From: MKUN01 sp964481425
GTDB lineage: Bacteria > Bacteroidota > Bacteroidia > Chitinophagales > Chitinophagaceae
Direction: 5' to 3'
Assembly (NCBI GenBank): GCA_964481425.1
Contig: CAYZTM010000007.1
Coordinates: forward strand, 58,649-122,648
DNA length: 64,000 bases
The notes beneath the pieces were generated by a model. It searched no databases and was not told the DNA's origin. It saw nothing but the letters and a program-made list of their open reading frames with translations. Shown one piece after another: positions 41,861 to 50,175 of this stretch (position 1 is its first letter; every line of letters starts with the position of its first letter). Made by a program: the position numbers and the translations under genes.

Positions 41861-42829
41861 TTAGCTTTTTTGTTTTTTGCGGGCCATTGCTTTTTCCGCA
41901 GCTGCAACTATATGTTCTTTGGTTAGGCCATATTTTTCCAGTAATTGCATGGGTTTCCCGCTTTCACCGAAGGTATCCATAACGGCTACATATTCATGAG
42001 GTACCGGGTACTCGCGCCCCGATACATTAGCAACACTGTCGCCAAGGCCGCCATTTATCTGGTGTTCCTCTGCAGTCACCATACAGCCCGTTTTTTTGAT
42101 CGACTTTATGATAGCCTCCTCATCAAGGGGCTTTATCGTGTGTATATTGATCAGCTCGGCAGATATTCCTTTTTCAGCGAGCATCCTTGCGGCTTCCACG
42201 GCCAGCCATACCATATGTCCGCAGGCAAATATGCTTACATCACTTCCTTCGGCCAATACTTGCGCTTTACCGATCTCAAATTTCTGGTCCTCAGCCGTAA
42301 AGTTGGGCCATTTGGGGCGGCCAAATCGCAGGTAAACCGGGCCTTCATGTTCAGCAATGGCTATAGTAGCCGCTTTGGTCTGGTTGAAATCGCAGGGCAC
42401 TATTACGGTCATGCCCGGCAGCATTTTCATCATGCCAATGTCTTCAAGCACCTGGTGGGTAGCCCCATCCTCGCCCAGCGTCAGGCCGGCATGCGATGCA
42501 CATATCTTTACATTCTTTCCGCTGTATGCAACGCTCTGCCTTATCTGGTCATATACGCGCGAGGTGGAAAAGTTAGCAAACGTTGTGGTGTACGGTATTT
42601 TACCGCCAATGGTCAGTCCTGCAGCTACGCCTATCATATTGGCTTCTGCTATACCGCACTGTATAAAACGCTCAGGAAAGAGCTTAATGAATTCATTCAG
42701 TTTCAGCGAGCCCGCAAGGTCTGCGGTCAGTGCTACCACGTTAGGATTGCGGCGGCCTGCTTCTGTAATACCCTCGCCAAATCCGGCACGGGTTTCTTTT
42801 TCGTTAAGTACTTGTATATCCTGTAGCAT
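41861..42829 (-). CDS. Transketolase C-terminal subunit (split transketolase)
   Basis: This 322-residue protein corresponds to the pyrimidine-binding and C-terminal domains of transketolase (as in TktB/DXS-like split enzymes). Landmarks are RFIQCGIAEANMIGVAAGLTI (the conserved GIAE catalytic region), HAGLTLGEDGATHQVLEDIG and LRFGRPKWP. The thiamine-diphosphate-binding N-terminal subunit is not in the window, so function needs a gene elsewhere. It has its own -7 box just upstream (42837-42844, minus), which argues that it is transcribed independently of the SUI1-like gene. Confidence 0.93.
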   Translation of the reverse strand: MLQDIQVLNEKETRAGFGEGITEAGRRNPNVVALTADLAGSLKLNEFIKLFPERFIQCGIAEANMIGVAAGLTIGGKIPYTTTFANFSTSRVYDQIRQSVAYSGKNVKICASHAGLTLGEDGATHQVLEDIGMMKMLPGMTVIVPCDFNQTKAATIAIAEHEGPVYLRFGRPKWPNFTAEDQKFEIGKAQVLAEGSDVSIFACGHMVWLAVEAARMLAEKGISAELINIHTIKPLDEEAIIKSIKKTGCMVTAEEHQINGGLGDSVANVSGREYPVPHEYVAVMDTFGESGKPMQLLEKYGLTKEHIVAAAEKAMARKKQKS

Positions 42830-42836
42830 CTATGGG

Positions 42837-42844
42837 CAAAAATA
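42837..42844 (-). promoter_or_regulatory. -7 box of the split transketolase gene
   Basis: On the minus strand this reads TATTTTTG (TAnnTTTG), seven bases before the ATG at 42829. Confidence 0.5.
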
Positions 42845-42850
42845 AGCTTA

Positions 42851-43189
42851 TCATTTGGTTAATACATATCCCCATTCCCGGAGCCATGCAATAATTTTTT
42901 CTTTATAGTTCCCTTGTATGATTATAGAGCCCTCTTTTACGCTACCGCCGGTACCACATTTCGTTTTCAGTTGTTTGCCAAGGGTTTCCAGGTCATCTTC
43001 GCTGCCTGTGAACCCTGTTACCAGTGTTACTATTTTGCCCGCCCTTTGTTTCGTATCCAGGCCCACGCGTAGTTTCTGCTTATCCTTTGCCAGCGTGTCG
43101 GCACTTTCATTTTCTTCCTCGTAGTCGTTATAGTATTCTTTGTTTGTGCTATAAACAAGGCCATCGCCGCGTTCTTTATGCTTGCTCAT
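42851..43189 (-). CDS. eIF1/SUI1-like translation factor (YciH type)
   Basis: This 112-residue protein has an acidic, disordered N-terminal third (YYNDYEEENESADTLAKD) and a C-terminal SUI1 domain. The latter has KIVTLVTGFTGSEDDLETLGKQLKTKCGTGGSVKEGSIIIQGNY, the eIF1 beta-loop phrase with conserved GTGG. Bacterial YciH proteins affect start-codon selection fidelity in vitro. Position beside transketolase is not informative. Family assignment is clear; physiological role is inferred. Confidence 0.95.
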   Translation of the reverse strand: MSKHKERGDGLVYSTNKEYYNDYEEENESADTLAKDKQKLRVGLDTKQRAGKIVTLVTGFTGSEDDLETLGKQLKTKCGTGGSVKEGSIIIQGNYKEKIIAWLREWGYVLTK

Positions 43190-43267
43190 CTTTTTCTTTT
43201 TTGCTCGGCATCAAATGTCGGAAATTTACAGTTATGTAATTACTCCTTTCTGCACACGTTTAGGCAC

Positions 43268-43275
43268 TATATTTG
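43268..43275 (+). promoter_or_regulatory. -7 box of the outer-membrane barrel gene
   Basis: TATATTTG matches TAnnTTTG, 32 bases before the ATG at 43308. Confidence 0.55.
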
Positions 43276-43307
43276 CGGCGTACTATAAAACTTCAAAAAC
43301 CGTTTAG

Positions 43308-43961
43308 ATGAAAAAAGCATTATTACTTCTTGGAATTGCCGCTATTACGACTCAACCATCATTTGCATTATTTAAGATAGGGCCTGAAGTAGGGCTCAGC
43401 TTTAATAAAATGACCTATAGTGGTTCAGGTACCGCAGGTTTTGCCCCTACACTCTCATCAGTTACAGGCTTCAGGGCAGGGATAACTACTGATATAGGCA
43501 TAAGCCATATTGCTGTGCAGCCGGGGATATTTTACAGTGCAAAAGGTGGTACGCAGTCAGCAAATTTCTTTGGTTTAGCCGCCGTGACCTTAAAGAATAA
43601 AGTTAATTATATCGAAGTGCCTGTTTGGATACAATATAAGCAAAAGCTCGGCCCCGGGCATGCGTTTGTTGGTCTTGGCCCTAGTGTTGCAATGGCGCTC
43701 AATGGTAAAACAGTAGCTTCAGGCTCAGCTTTGGGCATAGCTGCAGCAGATTCAACATATAATATCACTTTCGGATCGGATAGTACCGATATGAAGAAGC
43801 TCGATTATGCAGCCAATTTTAATATTGGCTACCAATTATCTATGGGCGTTTTTGTCCGTATCTTTTATAGCCTGGGCCTCGCTAATCTCTCCAACGATGC
43901 TGCTTTTGATACCAAAAACAGGAGCTTTGGCATATCAGTAGGGTATCTTATCGGGAAATAG
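43308..43961 (+). CDS. Outer-membrane beta-barrel protein (PorT-like family)
   Basis: This 217-residue protein has a signal peptide (MKKALLLLGIAAITTQPSFA) followed by a small barrel of alternating strands such as IGPEVGLSFNKMTYSG, QPGIFYSAKGG, IEVPVWIQYKQ and the closing FGISVGYLIGK. The pattern matches the porin-family/outer-membrane protein beta-barrel domain widespread in Bacteroidota. Pore function is not shown. A perfect -7 box precedes the gene and a 14-bp terminator stem follows it, so it is monocistronic. Confidence 0.88.
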   Translation: MKKALLLLGIAAITTQPSFALFKIGPEVGLSFNKMTYSGSGTAGFAPTLSSVTGFRAGITTDIGISHIAVQPGIFYSAKGGTQSANFFGLAAVTLKNKVNYIEVPVWIQYKQKLGPGHAFVGLGPSVAMALNGKTVASGSALGIAAADSTYNITFGSDSTDMKKLDYAANFNIGYQLSMGVFVRIFYSLGLANLSNDAAFDTKNRSFGISVGYLIGK

Positions 43962-43986
43962 TAGTATAAATATCATTGTTTGTAAG

Positions 43987-44022
43987 TAGGGTATGTTAGC
44001 AAAGTCTCGCTGACATACCCTA
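43987..44022 (+). terminator. Terminator after the barrel gene
   Basis: TAGGGTATGTTAGC (43987-44000) and GCTGACATACCCTA (44009-44022) form a 14-bp stem with one T-G wobble and an 8-base loop, followed by TTTAATG. Confidence 0.8.
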
Positions 44023-44133
44023 TTTAATGATATAGGCGCCCCGTTTCATCCGCACATTTTCCAGTTTCATATGTTTGTTACTCAACCAATTTTGCAAAAC
44101 CATTAATATTGCTTTTCATATTGAGCATATTAT

Positions 44134-44565
44134 ATGAAGAATTTTATCGCCTTGGCCGGCTTTTGTATTGCACTTGTTTTTACGTCCTGCACGCATAAAA
44201 GCAACATACTCCCCTCCACTAATAACCCGGTGATCACGGTCGGTGACCCTGCTACCGGCGATTGGACCGTGATCCTTTACACCAATGGTGGGGCCGACGA
44301 GACCCCTGATTTTGCCGATTATACATTTACCTTCAGTGCAAACGGTGTTTTTGCCGCCACACGCAGTACCTTATCAATAGATGGTACTTGGCAGCGGAAA
44401 GCTGAGGATGGCGGCGAAAAGCTTATTTTAAACATCAGTTCGGCAACAGATTCACATCTTGCTGAGTTGAACGAGGACTGGGTCATATCCCTGATGACAA
44501 ACAGCAACATAAACCTTGTGGATAGTAAAGGTCAACACGAATTGAAATTCCAGTTAAAGGATTGA
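44134..44565 (+). CDS. Small lipoprotein, lipocalin-like
   Basis: This 143-residue protein has a lipoprotein signal ending VFTSCTHK. The mature part has the strand arrangement typical of small lipocalin-like lipoproteins of Bacteroidota: GDWTVILYTNGGADETPDFADYTFTFSANGVFAATR, then DGTWQRK and LILNISSATDS. The start and the two tryptophan-containing strands fit the pattern 'W.v..y...g.d.t..f..y.f.F...g.....'. Ligand is unknown. A terminator follows at 44594. Confidence 0.8.
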   Translation: MKNFIALAGFCIALVFTSCTHKSNILPSTNNPVITVGDPATGDWTVILYTNGGADETPDFADYTFTFSANGVFAATRSTLSIDGTWQRKAEDGGEKLILNISSATDSHLAELNEDWVISLMTNSNINLVDSKGQHELKFQLKD

Positions 44566-44593
44566 GTATATATATCATAGCATAGGTCTGATC

Positions 44594-44622
44594 GGGGCGG
44601 GGCTTTACCCGCCCCTTTCTTA
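44594..44622 (+). terminator. Terminator after the lipocalin-like gene
   Basis: GGGGCGGG (44594-44601), loop GCTTTA, CCCGCCCC (44608-44615), then TTTCTT. Confidence 0.9.
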
Positions 44623-44630
44623 TTGGTGTC

Positions 44631-44660
44631 AAAACAAAAGGACTGCATATAGCAGTCCTT
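44631..44660 (-). terminator. Terminator after the unknown membrane protein gene
   Basis: AAGGACTGC (44638-44646) and GCAGTCCTT (44652-44660) pair over 9 bp. On the minus strand TTTGTTTT follows. Confidence 0.85.
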
Positions 44661-44688
44661 AAAAACAGTTTTTGTTAACTTATCTCTC

Positions 44689-46008
44689 TCAGTCTATTGC
44701 TTCGTATTTTTTGATGTATAGCTCCACGCCATTGTTCTCATCTGTAATATACGCAGTTTTTTCTCCGAAGAGGTTAATGATATAATCATCACTAAGTTTC
44801 TGGGTCAGTGTTGCCCTTGTTATGTAGATACCCGGTTTTACATCCTGTGCCACGAAGGAGTAGGCGTTCTCTTCTTCCACTCGCCTCGCGGTGATGATGT
44901 CCTTGCCATTTACATTATGCAGGGTCACCACGGCATTGGCAAATCCTATTTCAAGTATTTCTGTTTTCTCTTCATCGAACAGGCCACTGGCATCCAGCTT
45001 TAGGTCCACGGTTACTTGCTTTATTATTTCCGGCTCTTCGTAGAGTGGTGTTTGTCTTTCCTCATTAGCCGCTGCGCGTCTGCCGGGCATGGTTGCAGGC
45101 CTGGCCTCATTTTGCTCAGCACTTATGGTATGTGAAATATAGCTTTGCGTTGGTTGTTGGGCTCCCCTTGTTTCCGGCAGCAATACGTCCTTCACCCTTT
45201 CCAGCAGGCTCATCAGCCTGCCTGAGAATAGGCCTGCAAAAAAGGCAAAGACGATCATGCCCTCGTTCGTATTTACCTCTATTACATTCCTGTGTTTTAT
45301 GTAGTTGTAGGTAAGTAACACCACAATAGTGCTGAATGGTGCATAGAACAATTTGGCTACTTGGTAAGGTATCTCGTTCCCTTCCAGTGCAGTTTTGCCC
45401 ATTCGGCTCATGTCGCCTAAGGCAAAGATGCTGCTGCATATCACACCGATGATCACCCAGAACACCATCTCGAAGTATACCGATGCACCGGTGAGCCAGA
45501 AATAACATTTTACGCGCAGTTTTATCTGGGCGAGAAATGATATCACCTCCTGGGCGCTGAACGAGCCCAGGTAGTCATGTATGATATTGAGTTGCTCGTC
45601 CTTTATCTTGTCATCAAACTCGCTCCGTATGTATAACATAGCCCTGTTGATACGGCAACTGTCATTGCAGATCGAGGGCTCGGGTATTATGGCAGCCTGC
45701 GGACGTGTATATACCGAGGTATCATATAGGGTATCACCCTGCGGCGATATCGTTTGTTTGATGGTATTATCTACTATCTGTACTTTTTCCGCATTGACGG
45801 TAATATCTTTTTGATATAGTATCCTGTTGAGCTGTTGTAGTTGCTCAGTTGTGAACCTATAATATTGGTACCCGTTACGTACATAATGGGCATACAGGTA
45901 CAAACCTATCCAGGCCACTAGAAAGATCGCCAGGAAGAAGAACCATTTTTTTACGGTCCAGAAAGAGGCTTGTGAAGCATTACCATTATCCATGGTGCTT
46001 GTTGACAT
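44689..46008 (-). CDS. Membrane protein of unknown function
   Basis: This 439-residue protein has one N-terminal helix (WFFFLAIFLVAWIGLYLYA, about 23-42), an extracytoplasmic region rich in charged helices with two cysteines close together (ICNDSC, near residue 114), then three helices (about 170-275, VFWVIIGVICSSIFALG among them). A long cytoplasmic-like C-terminal half follows (residues 280-439) with Gln/Pro/Ala-rich linker and beta-rich end (LDASGLFDEEKTEILEIG, ANAVVTLHNVNGKD). No family is recognised. It could be a stress-response or signalling adaptor, but nothing in the sequence decides this. The gene stands alone. Confidence 0.7.
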   Translation of the reverse strand: MSTSTMDNGNASQASFWTVKKWFFFLAIFLVAWIGLYLYAHYVRNGYQYYRFTTEQLQQLNRILYQKDITVNAEKVQIVDNTIKQTISPQGDTLYDTSVYTRPQAAIIPEPSICNDSCRINRAMLYIRSEFDDKIKDEQLNIIHDYLGSFSAQEVISFLAQIKLRVKCYFWLTGASVYFEMVFWVIIGVICSSIFALGDMSRMGKTALEGNEIPYQVAKLFYAPFSTIVVLLTYNYIKHRNVIEVNTNEGMIVFAFFAGLFSGRLMSLLERVKDVLLPETRGAQQPTQSYISHTISAEQNEARPATMPGRRAAANEERQTPLYEEPEIIKQVTVDLKLDASGLFDEEKTEILEIGFANAVVTLHNVNGKDIITARRVEEENAYSFVAQDVKPGIYITRATLTQKLSDDYIINLFGEKTAYITDENNGVELYIKKYEAID

Positions 46009-46507
46009 TTTCAGTTATTACCAATATTTCACTTCTCTCTATGACTGCCTCTGTATGAATGACCATTACGGATAAATGATCGGAAAGCGAAGGGCCGTAT
46101 CAGTACCGATACGGTAAGGAGTGTGAAAATAGAATTTCCATTCCATTTCCACAATTCCCACATTACATAAAAACGTTTATGTATGTAAAAAACGAATCGA
46201 CGTCTTTATAAAACGTTGATATTCAGTCATTATAATTCATTTTTACATTTTGTTAACAACCTGTTATTCAGTCCCGCATAGCAGCCACATATAATGTATT
46301 TTTTGGTTTCCTAATGGATTGTTAACCACATATAAATACCCTGTTAAACGCTTTCAAAAATTTTTCCACGCTGTTTATCTGTGCCATCTTTGTACTTGCA
46401 AACAAGCACTTTACCATTTGTTTTGTGCCTGGAAAATGCGCTTGAGGTAAAAAGTAGAGAAGAAGAAAAAATTTTTAGCAATAAAAGAAAAAAGCGCCAT
46501 TACCCCA
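46009..46507. other. AT-rich gene-free stretch
   Basis: These 499 bases upstream of a possible small ORF show no gene of normal size. Short features are CATCTTTG near 46386 (one base from the -7 consensus on the plus strand) and an imperfect inverted repeat acgtttatgt/aaaaacg. The stretch is rich in TGTTAAC-like words but shows no clear DnaA boxes. Confidence 0.4.
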
Positions 46508-46630
46508 ATGTATTATATACCGGTCCCATTGATAGTAGCACTGCTCCTCCTGGTATTGCAGTTCGCTATTAAATCAAAAACAAAACCGCAGCCTTTCGAG
46601 CAGGATAAAAACAATAATTCATCTGTATAA
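46508..46630 (+). CDS. Possible 40-residue single-pass membrane peptide
   Basis: The open frame encodes a 40-residue peptide. A hydrophobic helix (VPLIVALLLLVLQFAI, residues 6-21) is followed by a lysine/glutamine-rich tail (KSKTKPQPFEQDKNNNSSV). The hydrophobic and then charged composition is typical of real small membrane proteins, and the codons are not random AT-rich sequence. No clear promoter or ribosome site is visible immediately upstream (AAAAAAGCGCC precedes). It lies inside an 820-base gap that otherwise contains nothing and ends in a strong hairpin at 46754, which could be its terminator. Confidence 0.45.
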   Translation: MYYIPVPLIVALLLLVLQFAIKSKTKPQPFEQDKNNNSSV

Positions 46631-46753
46631 AAAACCATCGGCGGACAAGGTCCGCCGAGTAGCCGTGATAGCGCCCCCTTCTTATCGAAAGGAATGAAGC
46701 GTATATAATGGTGTGAATTACATTTTCTTTCTGACTGCAATTTAGATTCCTCA

Positions 46754-46795
46754 TTTCATTTAAAAAACCGTGTTTTCACGGTTTTTTAAATGAAA
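46754..46795. terminator. Perfect 19-bp hairpin terminator
   Basis: TTTCATTTAAAAAACCGTG (46754-46772), loop TTTT, CACGGTTTTTTAAATGAAA (46777-46795). It is perfect over 19 bp and AT-flanked, so it can act on both strands, after the AI-2E family gene on the minus strand and after the small ORF on the plus strand. Confidence 0.85.
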
Positions 46796-46828
46796 AAAAT
46801 AACGTAAAGGGGCTTCGGATAAATGGAA

Positions 46829-47884
46829 CTATTTATCCTTTTCTTCCACGCCTATCAGTATGGCCCAGGCTTGCAGGCTCTCCACGCGTTCGCTTATTAT
46901 TTTAATGATCCCCATGATAGGAATGAAAAGGAACATGCCCGGGATGCCCCATATCAGGTGGCCTACCAATACGGTAATGATGGTAATGAGCGGGTTCATT
47001 TTTACACGCGATCCCACTATGCGTGGCATCAGCATATTGGCATCCACAAAATGGATAACAATAAGCGCTATGGCAAGTTCTACAGCCTGGGTTGCAGAGC
47101 TGTTGGCAAAGGTCACCAGCATACCTATGGCCATGCCGGTGTAGATGCCCAGGTAAGGAATGATGTTCAATACTGCCGCTACCACACCTAATAATATGGC
47201 ATACCTGATACCCAGTATGCTAAGCACCGTGCAGTTCAGTATGCTTATGACAACCATTTCTGTGAGCAGGCCCAATACATAATTATTGATCATGCCACGG
47301 GTTTCATTTACGGCCTCATTTACCTGCACTCTGTACTTGGGGCTGAAAAGGTGAAGCACAAAGCTCAATAACAATCTCCGATGCACCAGCATGAAATAGG
47401 TATAGATAAATACAAAGATGGTCCATATGGCAAGTGTAGCTACGCTGGTGAATACCGTAGTAAGTGAATTGGCTGCAGTAGAAACAATGCCGGTTGCCGA
47501 TTTGTCCAGGTAAGCTACCTGTTTCTCACTGTCTATATGGTACTTATTGTTCACCCAGGTTTGAAAATCATTAAGAAGTTCCTGTACCCTTTGTTGCAAA
47601 TGGGGTAGGTCTTTACTGAAATTAACGACCTGGAATGTGATGAAGTAAATGAAGCCGGCGATCAATAATATGAATAAAAGCACACAAATAAGCGATGCCA
47701 CGAAGCGGGGCAAATGCAGCCGTACCTCGAAAAATTTGCATAGCGGATATAGCAATGCGGATATGAGCAAAGAAAAAACAATGGGTATGAACACGCCGCT
47801 GGCATAGGACAATATGAATACGGAAAGGACCAAAGCCAGCAGGATGAGCGCTATCCTGGCATAAAGCGGGTATTTTGTTTCCAT
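46829..47884 (-). CDS. AI-2E family transporter (PerM/YtvI type)
   Basis: This 351-residue membrane protein has about seven or eight helices. The family pattern is present: N-terminal IALILLALVLSVFILSYAS, a soluble domain near residues 85-160, then helices with LGVVAAVLNIIPYLGIYTGM and the C-terminal GHLIWGIPGMFLFIPIMGIIKII. Members include autoinducer-2 exporters, sodium/proton antiporters and permeases, so substrate is not known. The gene stands alone. It ends just upstream of the perfect 19-bp hairpin at 46754. Confidence 0.92.
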   Translation of the reverse strand: METKYPLYARIALILLALVLSVFILSYASGVFIPIVFSLLISALLYPLCKFFEVRLHLPRFVASLICVLLFILLIAGFIYFITFQVVNFSKDLPHLQQRVQELLNDFQTWVNNKYHIDSEKQVAYLDKSATGIVSTAANSLTTVFTSVATLAIWTIFVFIYTYFMLVHRRLLLSFVLHLFSPKYRVQVNEAVNETRGMINNYVLGLLTEMVVISILNCTVLSILGIRYAILLGVVAAVLNIIPYLGIYTGMAIGMLVTFANSSATQAVELAIALIVIHFVDANMLMPRIVGSRVKMNPLITIITVLVGHLIWGIPGMFLFIPIMGIIKIISERVESLQAWAILIGVEEKDK

Positions 47885-48022
47885 GTTATATCAAAGCTGT
47901 TTGAATAGTTATGGTCTTGGAATTGTGTTTTTTAATTGCTTAAAAAACAATGCCATTCTGTTATAGTTTCCCTTGGGGATAAATATCCGGCATTAATATA
48001 AAATTACGATTGTGTTTTCATT

Positions 48023-48030
48023 TATTTTTG
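48023..48030 (+). promoter_or_regulatory. -7 box of rnhB
   Basis: TATTTTTG matches TAnnTTTG, 17 bases before the GTG start at 48048. Confidence 0.5.
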
Positions 48031-48047
48031 AAGAACATTGATTCAGG

Positions 48048-48680
48048 GTGAAGCGATATTTTAAGAAAGACATATTGGAGGCAGGTTGCGATGAGGCAGG
48101 GCGCGGTTGCCTTGCCGGTCCGGTTTTCGCCGCCGCGGTCATTCTGCCCAAAACATTTCGCCATCCCCTGCTGAATGATAGCAAACAGCTTACCGAAGAA
48201 GAAAGAGATATCCTCAGGCCCATCATCGAGCGTAAGGCCCTCGCCTGGGCCGTTGCGATGGTCGATCATGAAGAGATCGATCGCATTAATATCCTGAAAG
48301 CTTCGTTCAAGGCTATGCACCTGGCGGTAGATCAGCTGACCCTCCGCCCTGAATTATTATTAATAGATGGCAATAGGTTCACCCCATATTTCGGCATAGC
48401 CCACCACTGTGTGGTCGGGGGCGATGCCATATTTGCTTCTATTGCTGCAGCAAGCGTTTTGGCCAAGACCCATCGTGACGAATACATGTACAACTTGCAT
48501 GAGAGCTGGCCGCAATATGGTTGGAATGATAACAAAGGCTATGGCACACCTTTCCACCGGGAGCAGATAAAACTAAACGGGCTCTCTCCATACCATCGCA
48601 AAACTTTTGGTATCTGCAATGAACTGGCAACCTTGCTGGTGGATGATGATATGACTGATGAAGATTTACGCAATAGGTAA
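48048..48680 (+). CDS. rnhB: Ribonuclease HII (GTG start)
   Basis: This 210-residue endonuclease cleaves RNA in RNA-DNA hybrids and single ribonucleotides in DNA. The DEDD catalytic set is visible: D15 and E16 in CDEAGRGCLAGPV, D107 in LLLIDGN, and D144 in KTHRDEYM, with the family phrase SIAAASVLAK. The initiator is GTG at 48048, following TTCAGG; it is the only start that gives a family-like N-terminus after the -7 box. The last 15 bases overlap the 3' end of the convergent kinase gene. Confidence 0.96.
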   Translation: MKRYFKKDILEAGCDEAGRGCLAGPVFAAAVILPKTFRHPLLNDSKQLTEEERDILRPIIERKALAWAVAMVDHEEIDRINILKASFKAMHLAVDQLTLRPELLLIDGNRFTPYFGIAHHCVVGGDAIFASIAAASVLAKTHRDEYMYNLHESWPQYGWNDNKGYGTPFHREQIKLNGLSPYHRKTFGICNELATLLVDDDMTDEDLRNR

Positions 48681-49634
48681 GCTCACTTCGAATATCGCAC
48701 CCTGAGGCTTATTATCTTTTATGAGTATCCTGCCCCTGTGCTGTCCCACTATTTTACCCGTAAGATATAGGCCAAGTCCGGTGCCCTTTGTTTTCCGGGT
48801 CTCTTCATTACCTATCCGGTAAAACTTGTTGAACACCTTTCTTTTTTCTTCCTCAGCAATTCCTGGCCCTTCGTCTATCACTTGTAGCACCACCGCGTCG
48901 GCTTTCCGGTTCAGCTTTATGGTAATGGCCTTGTCTTCGGGCGTATATTTCACTGCATTTTCCAGCAGGTTATTGATGGCCATTTGCAGCATGGTCCTGT
49001 CGCCAGTTAACTGGCAATCGGTCTCTATATCTTCTTCAAATCTTTTCGGGTAGCGGCTGGCATAGTCCGAAATACTGTCCTCCACCATTTCCGAAAAATT
49101 GAAGGACTCGGCGGATCGTATATTCCGTTTACCCTCTATTTGCGATGCCAGCAGCAGGTTGCCGGTAAGGTCATTCAGCCGGTCCGCCTCCAGCAGGCAA
49201 CGCTCCAGCAGCCGGCCCTGCTTCTCGGCATCCAGCTTGTGCTTTGCCAATGTCTGCAGGTTCAGTTTTATGGCCGCCAGTGGCGATTTTAGTTCATGCG
49301 TCACCGATAGCATGAAGTTGTTCTGCTGTTTCGATAGCAGCAACCTGCGGCGGAAAGAAGAATATACCACAGCAGCGCCTATCAATATCACCAGCAGGAA
49401 GGTTGTCCCTTCTCCGATGTACTGTTTTGTGCGCATCTCTTTCTTGTGTATAAGATCATCCAGGTGCTGATGGTACAGTTGCGGGTATTTTACACTGTCC
49501 ACATCCGATGCCAGCAGCATCCGCTGCTGCTCAAAAATGCTGATGCTTTGCCTTTCGAGGCTGAAGCCCCAAAATACAAGGGCCGCTACCACGTAGGCAA
49601 GCAATAAAATGTGCAGGCTGGTAAATATCCGCAT
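48666..49634 (-). CDS. Sensor histidine kinase, HAMP-less
   Basis: This 322-residue kinase has two membrane helices (about 6-23 and 78-94) flanking a short periplasmic sensor of about 55 residues. Phosphoacceptor His113 lies in SVTHELKSPLAAIKLN. The ATPase part has ENAVKYTPE, VIDEGPGI, KVFNKFYRIG and GTGLGLYLTGKIV. There is no HAMP or PAS domain. It is the third gene of yicC-gldH-kinase with 17 bases after gldH and no regulator nearby. The OmpR-type regulator at 59313 is the only regulator in the window; pairing them is a guess based on absence of alternatives. Confidence 0.92.
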   Translation of the reverse strand: MRIFTSLHILLLAYVVAALVFWGFSLERQSISIFEQQRMLLASDVDSVKYPQLYHQHLDDLIHKKEMRTKQYIGEGTTFLLVILIGAAVVYSSFRRRLLLSKQQNNFMLSVTHELKSPLAAIKLNLQTLAKHKLDAEKQGRLLERCLLEADRLNDLTGNLLLASQIEGKRNIRSAESFNFSEMVEDSISDYASRYPKRFEEDIETDCQLTGDRTMLQMAINNLLENAVKYTPEDKAITIKLNRKADAVVLQVIDEGPGIAEEEKRKVFNKFYRIGNEETRKTKGTGLGLYLTGKIVGQHRGRILIKDNKPQGAIFEVSLPIA

Positions 49635-49651
49635 GATAAAAAGATTTGGCC

Positions 49652-50164
49652 TTATTTGCCCCTGTCCCTTTCCACGCGCAGGCCCACTTGCAGTACTTCA
49701 GGTAAGGGGTTTACACGCATGTTCTGTTCCAGTTTCAGTTCATACGATCCTTTCTTTTTCAGGAAGCCTTTTATACCTCCTGCATTCATCTGGTAGTCAA
49801 CAGGCATTATCTGTTCCCATATTTCGCCCATGCCGCGTCCCATCCATTTTCCCGATGGCTCAGCCAGTGGTATCTCTATACGCACCTTCGTAAAGCTGCT
49901 GTCACCCGGTTGCTTGATAGATACTATAAGCCAGATGTTCGAAAAAGGGTAAGCGTTCGTATGTCGCAGCAGGAAGAACATCCTGTAGGAAGCGCTCGTA
50001 TCGCTTATATCAAATTTATAATCGGGCACAAAGCTGCTCTGCCAGGTATTGCCGGGTACGGAGTAGGCCCTTTGGTAGTAGGGCGATGGCATACAGCCCG
50101 CCATCAGGAGCGATGCAAATATTGCAAGTGCTGCGTTGCGTAATGTAAATAAGCGGTTGCGCAT
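49652..50164 (-). CDS. gldH: Gliding motility lipoprotein GldH
   Basis: This 170-residue lipoprotein has a signal peptide ending LLMAGCMPS. The mature part has the conserved GldH blocks: YSVPGNTWQSSF, ISDTSASYRMFFLLRHTNAYPFSNIWLIV and EPSGKWMGRGMGEIWEQ. GldH is required for gliding in Flavobacterium and assists the T9SS-gliding apparatus at the inner face of the outer membrane. It lies between yicC (11 bases upstream) and the sensor kinase (17 bases downstream). Presence of T9SS cargo and a PorP/SprF-like protein in the same window fits. Confidence 0.93.
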   Translation of the reverse strand: MRNRLFTLRNAALAIFASLLMAGCMPSPYYQRAYSVPGNTWQSSFVPDYKFDISDTSASYRMFFLLRHTNAYPFSNIWLIVSIKQPGDSSFTKVRIEIPLAEPSGKWMGRGMGEIWEQIMPVDYQMNAGGIKGFLKKKGSYELKLEQNMRVNPLPEVLQVGLRVERDRGK

Positions 50165-50175
50165 GTTCTTTTACT

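Noticed and set aside
41945..42826. 293-residue plus-strand frame antisense to the split transketolase
   Set aside because: Tyr/His/Cys-rich composition and exact overlap with a conserved gene mark it as a shadow.
46009..46400. Possible replication origin in the AT-rich gap with TGTTAAC-like words
   Set aside because: No clustered DnaA boxes and no dnaA, dnaN or gidA nearby.
46381..46572. 63-residue plus-strand frame in the 46009-46828 gap
   Set aside because: Composition is not protein-like and it overlaps a better small membrane ORF in another frame.
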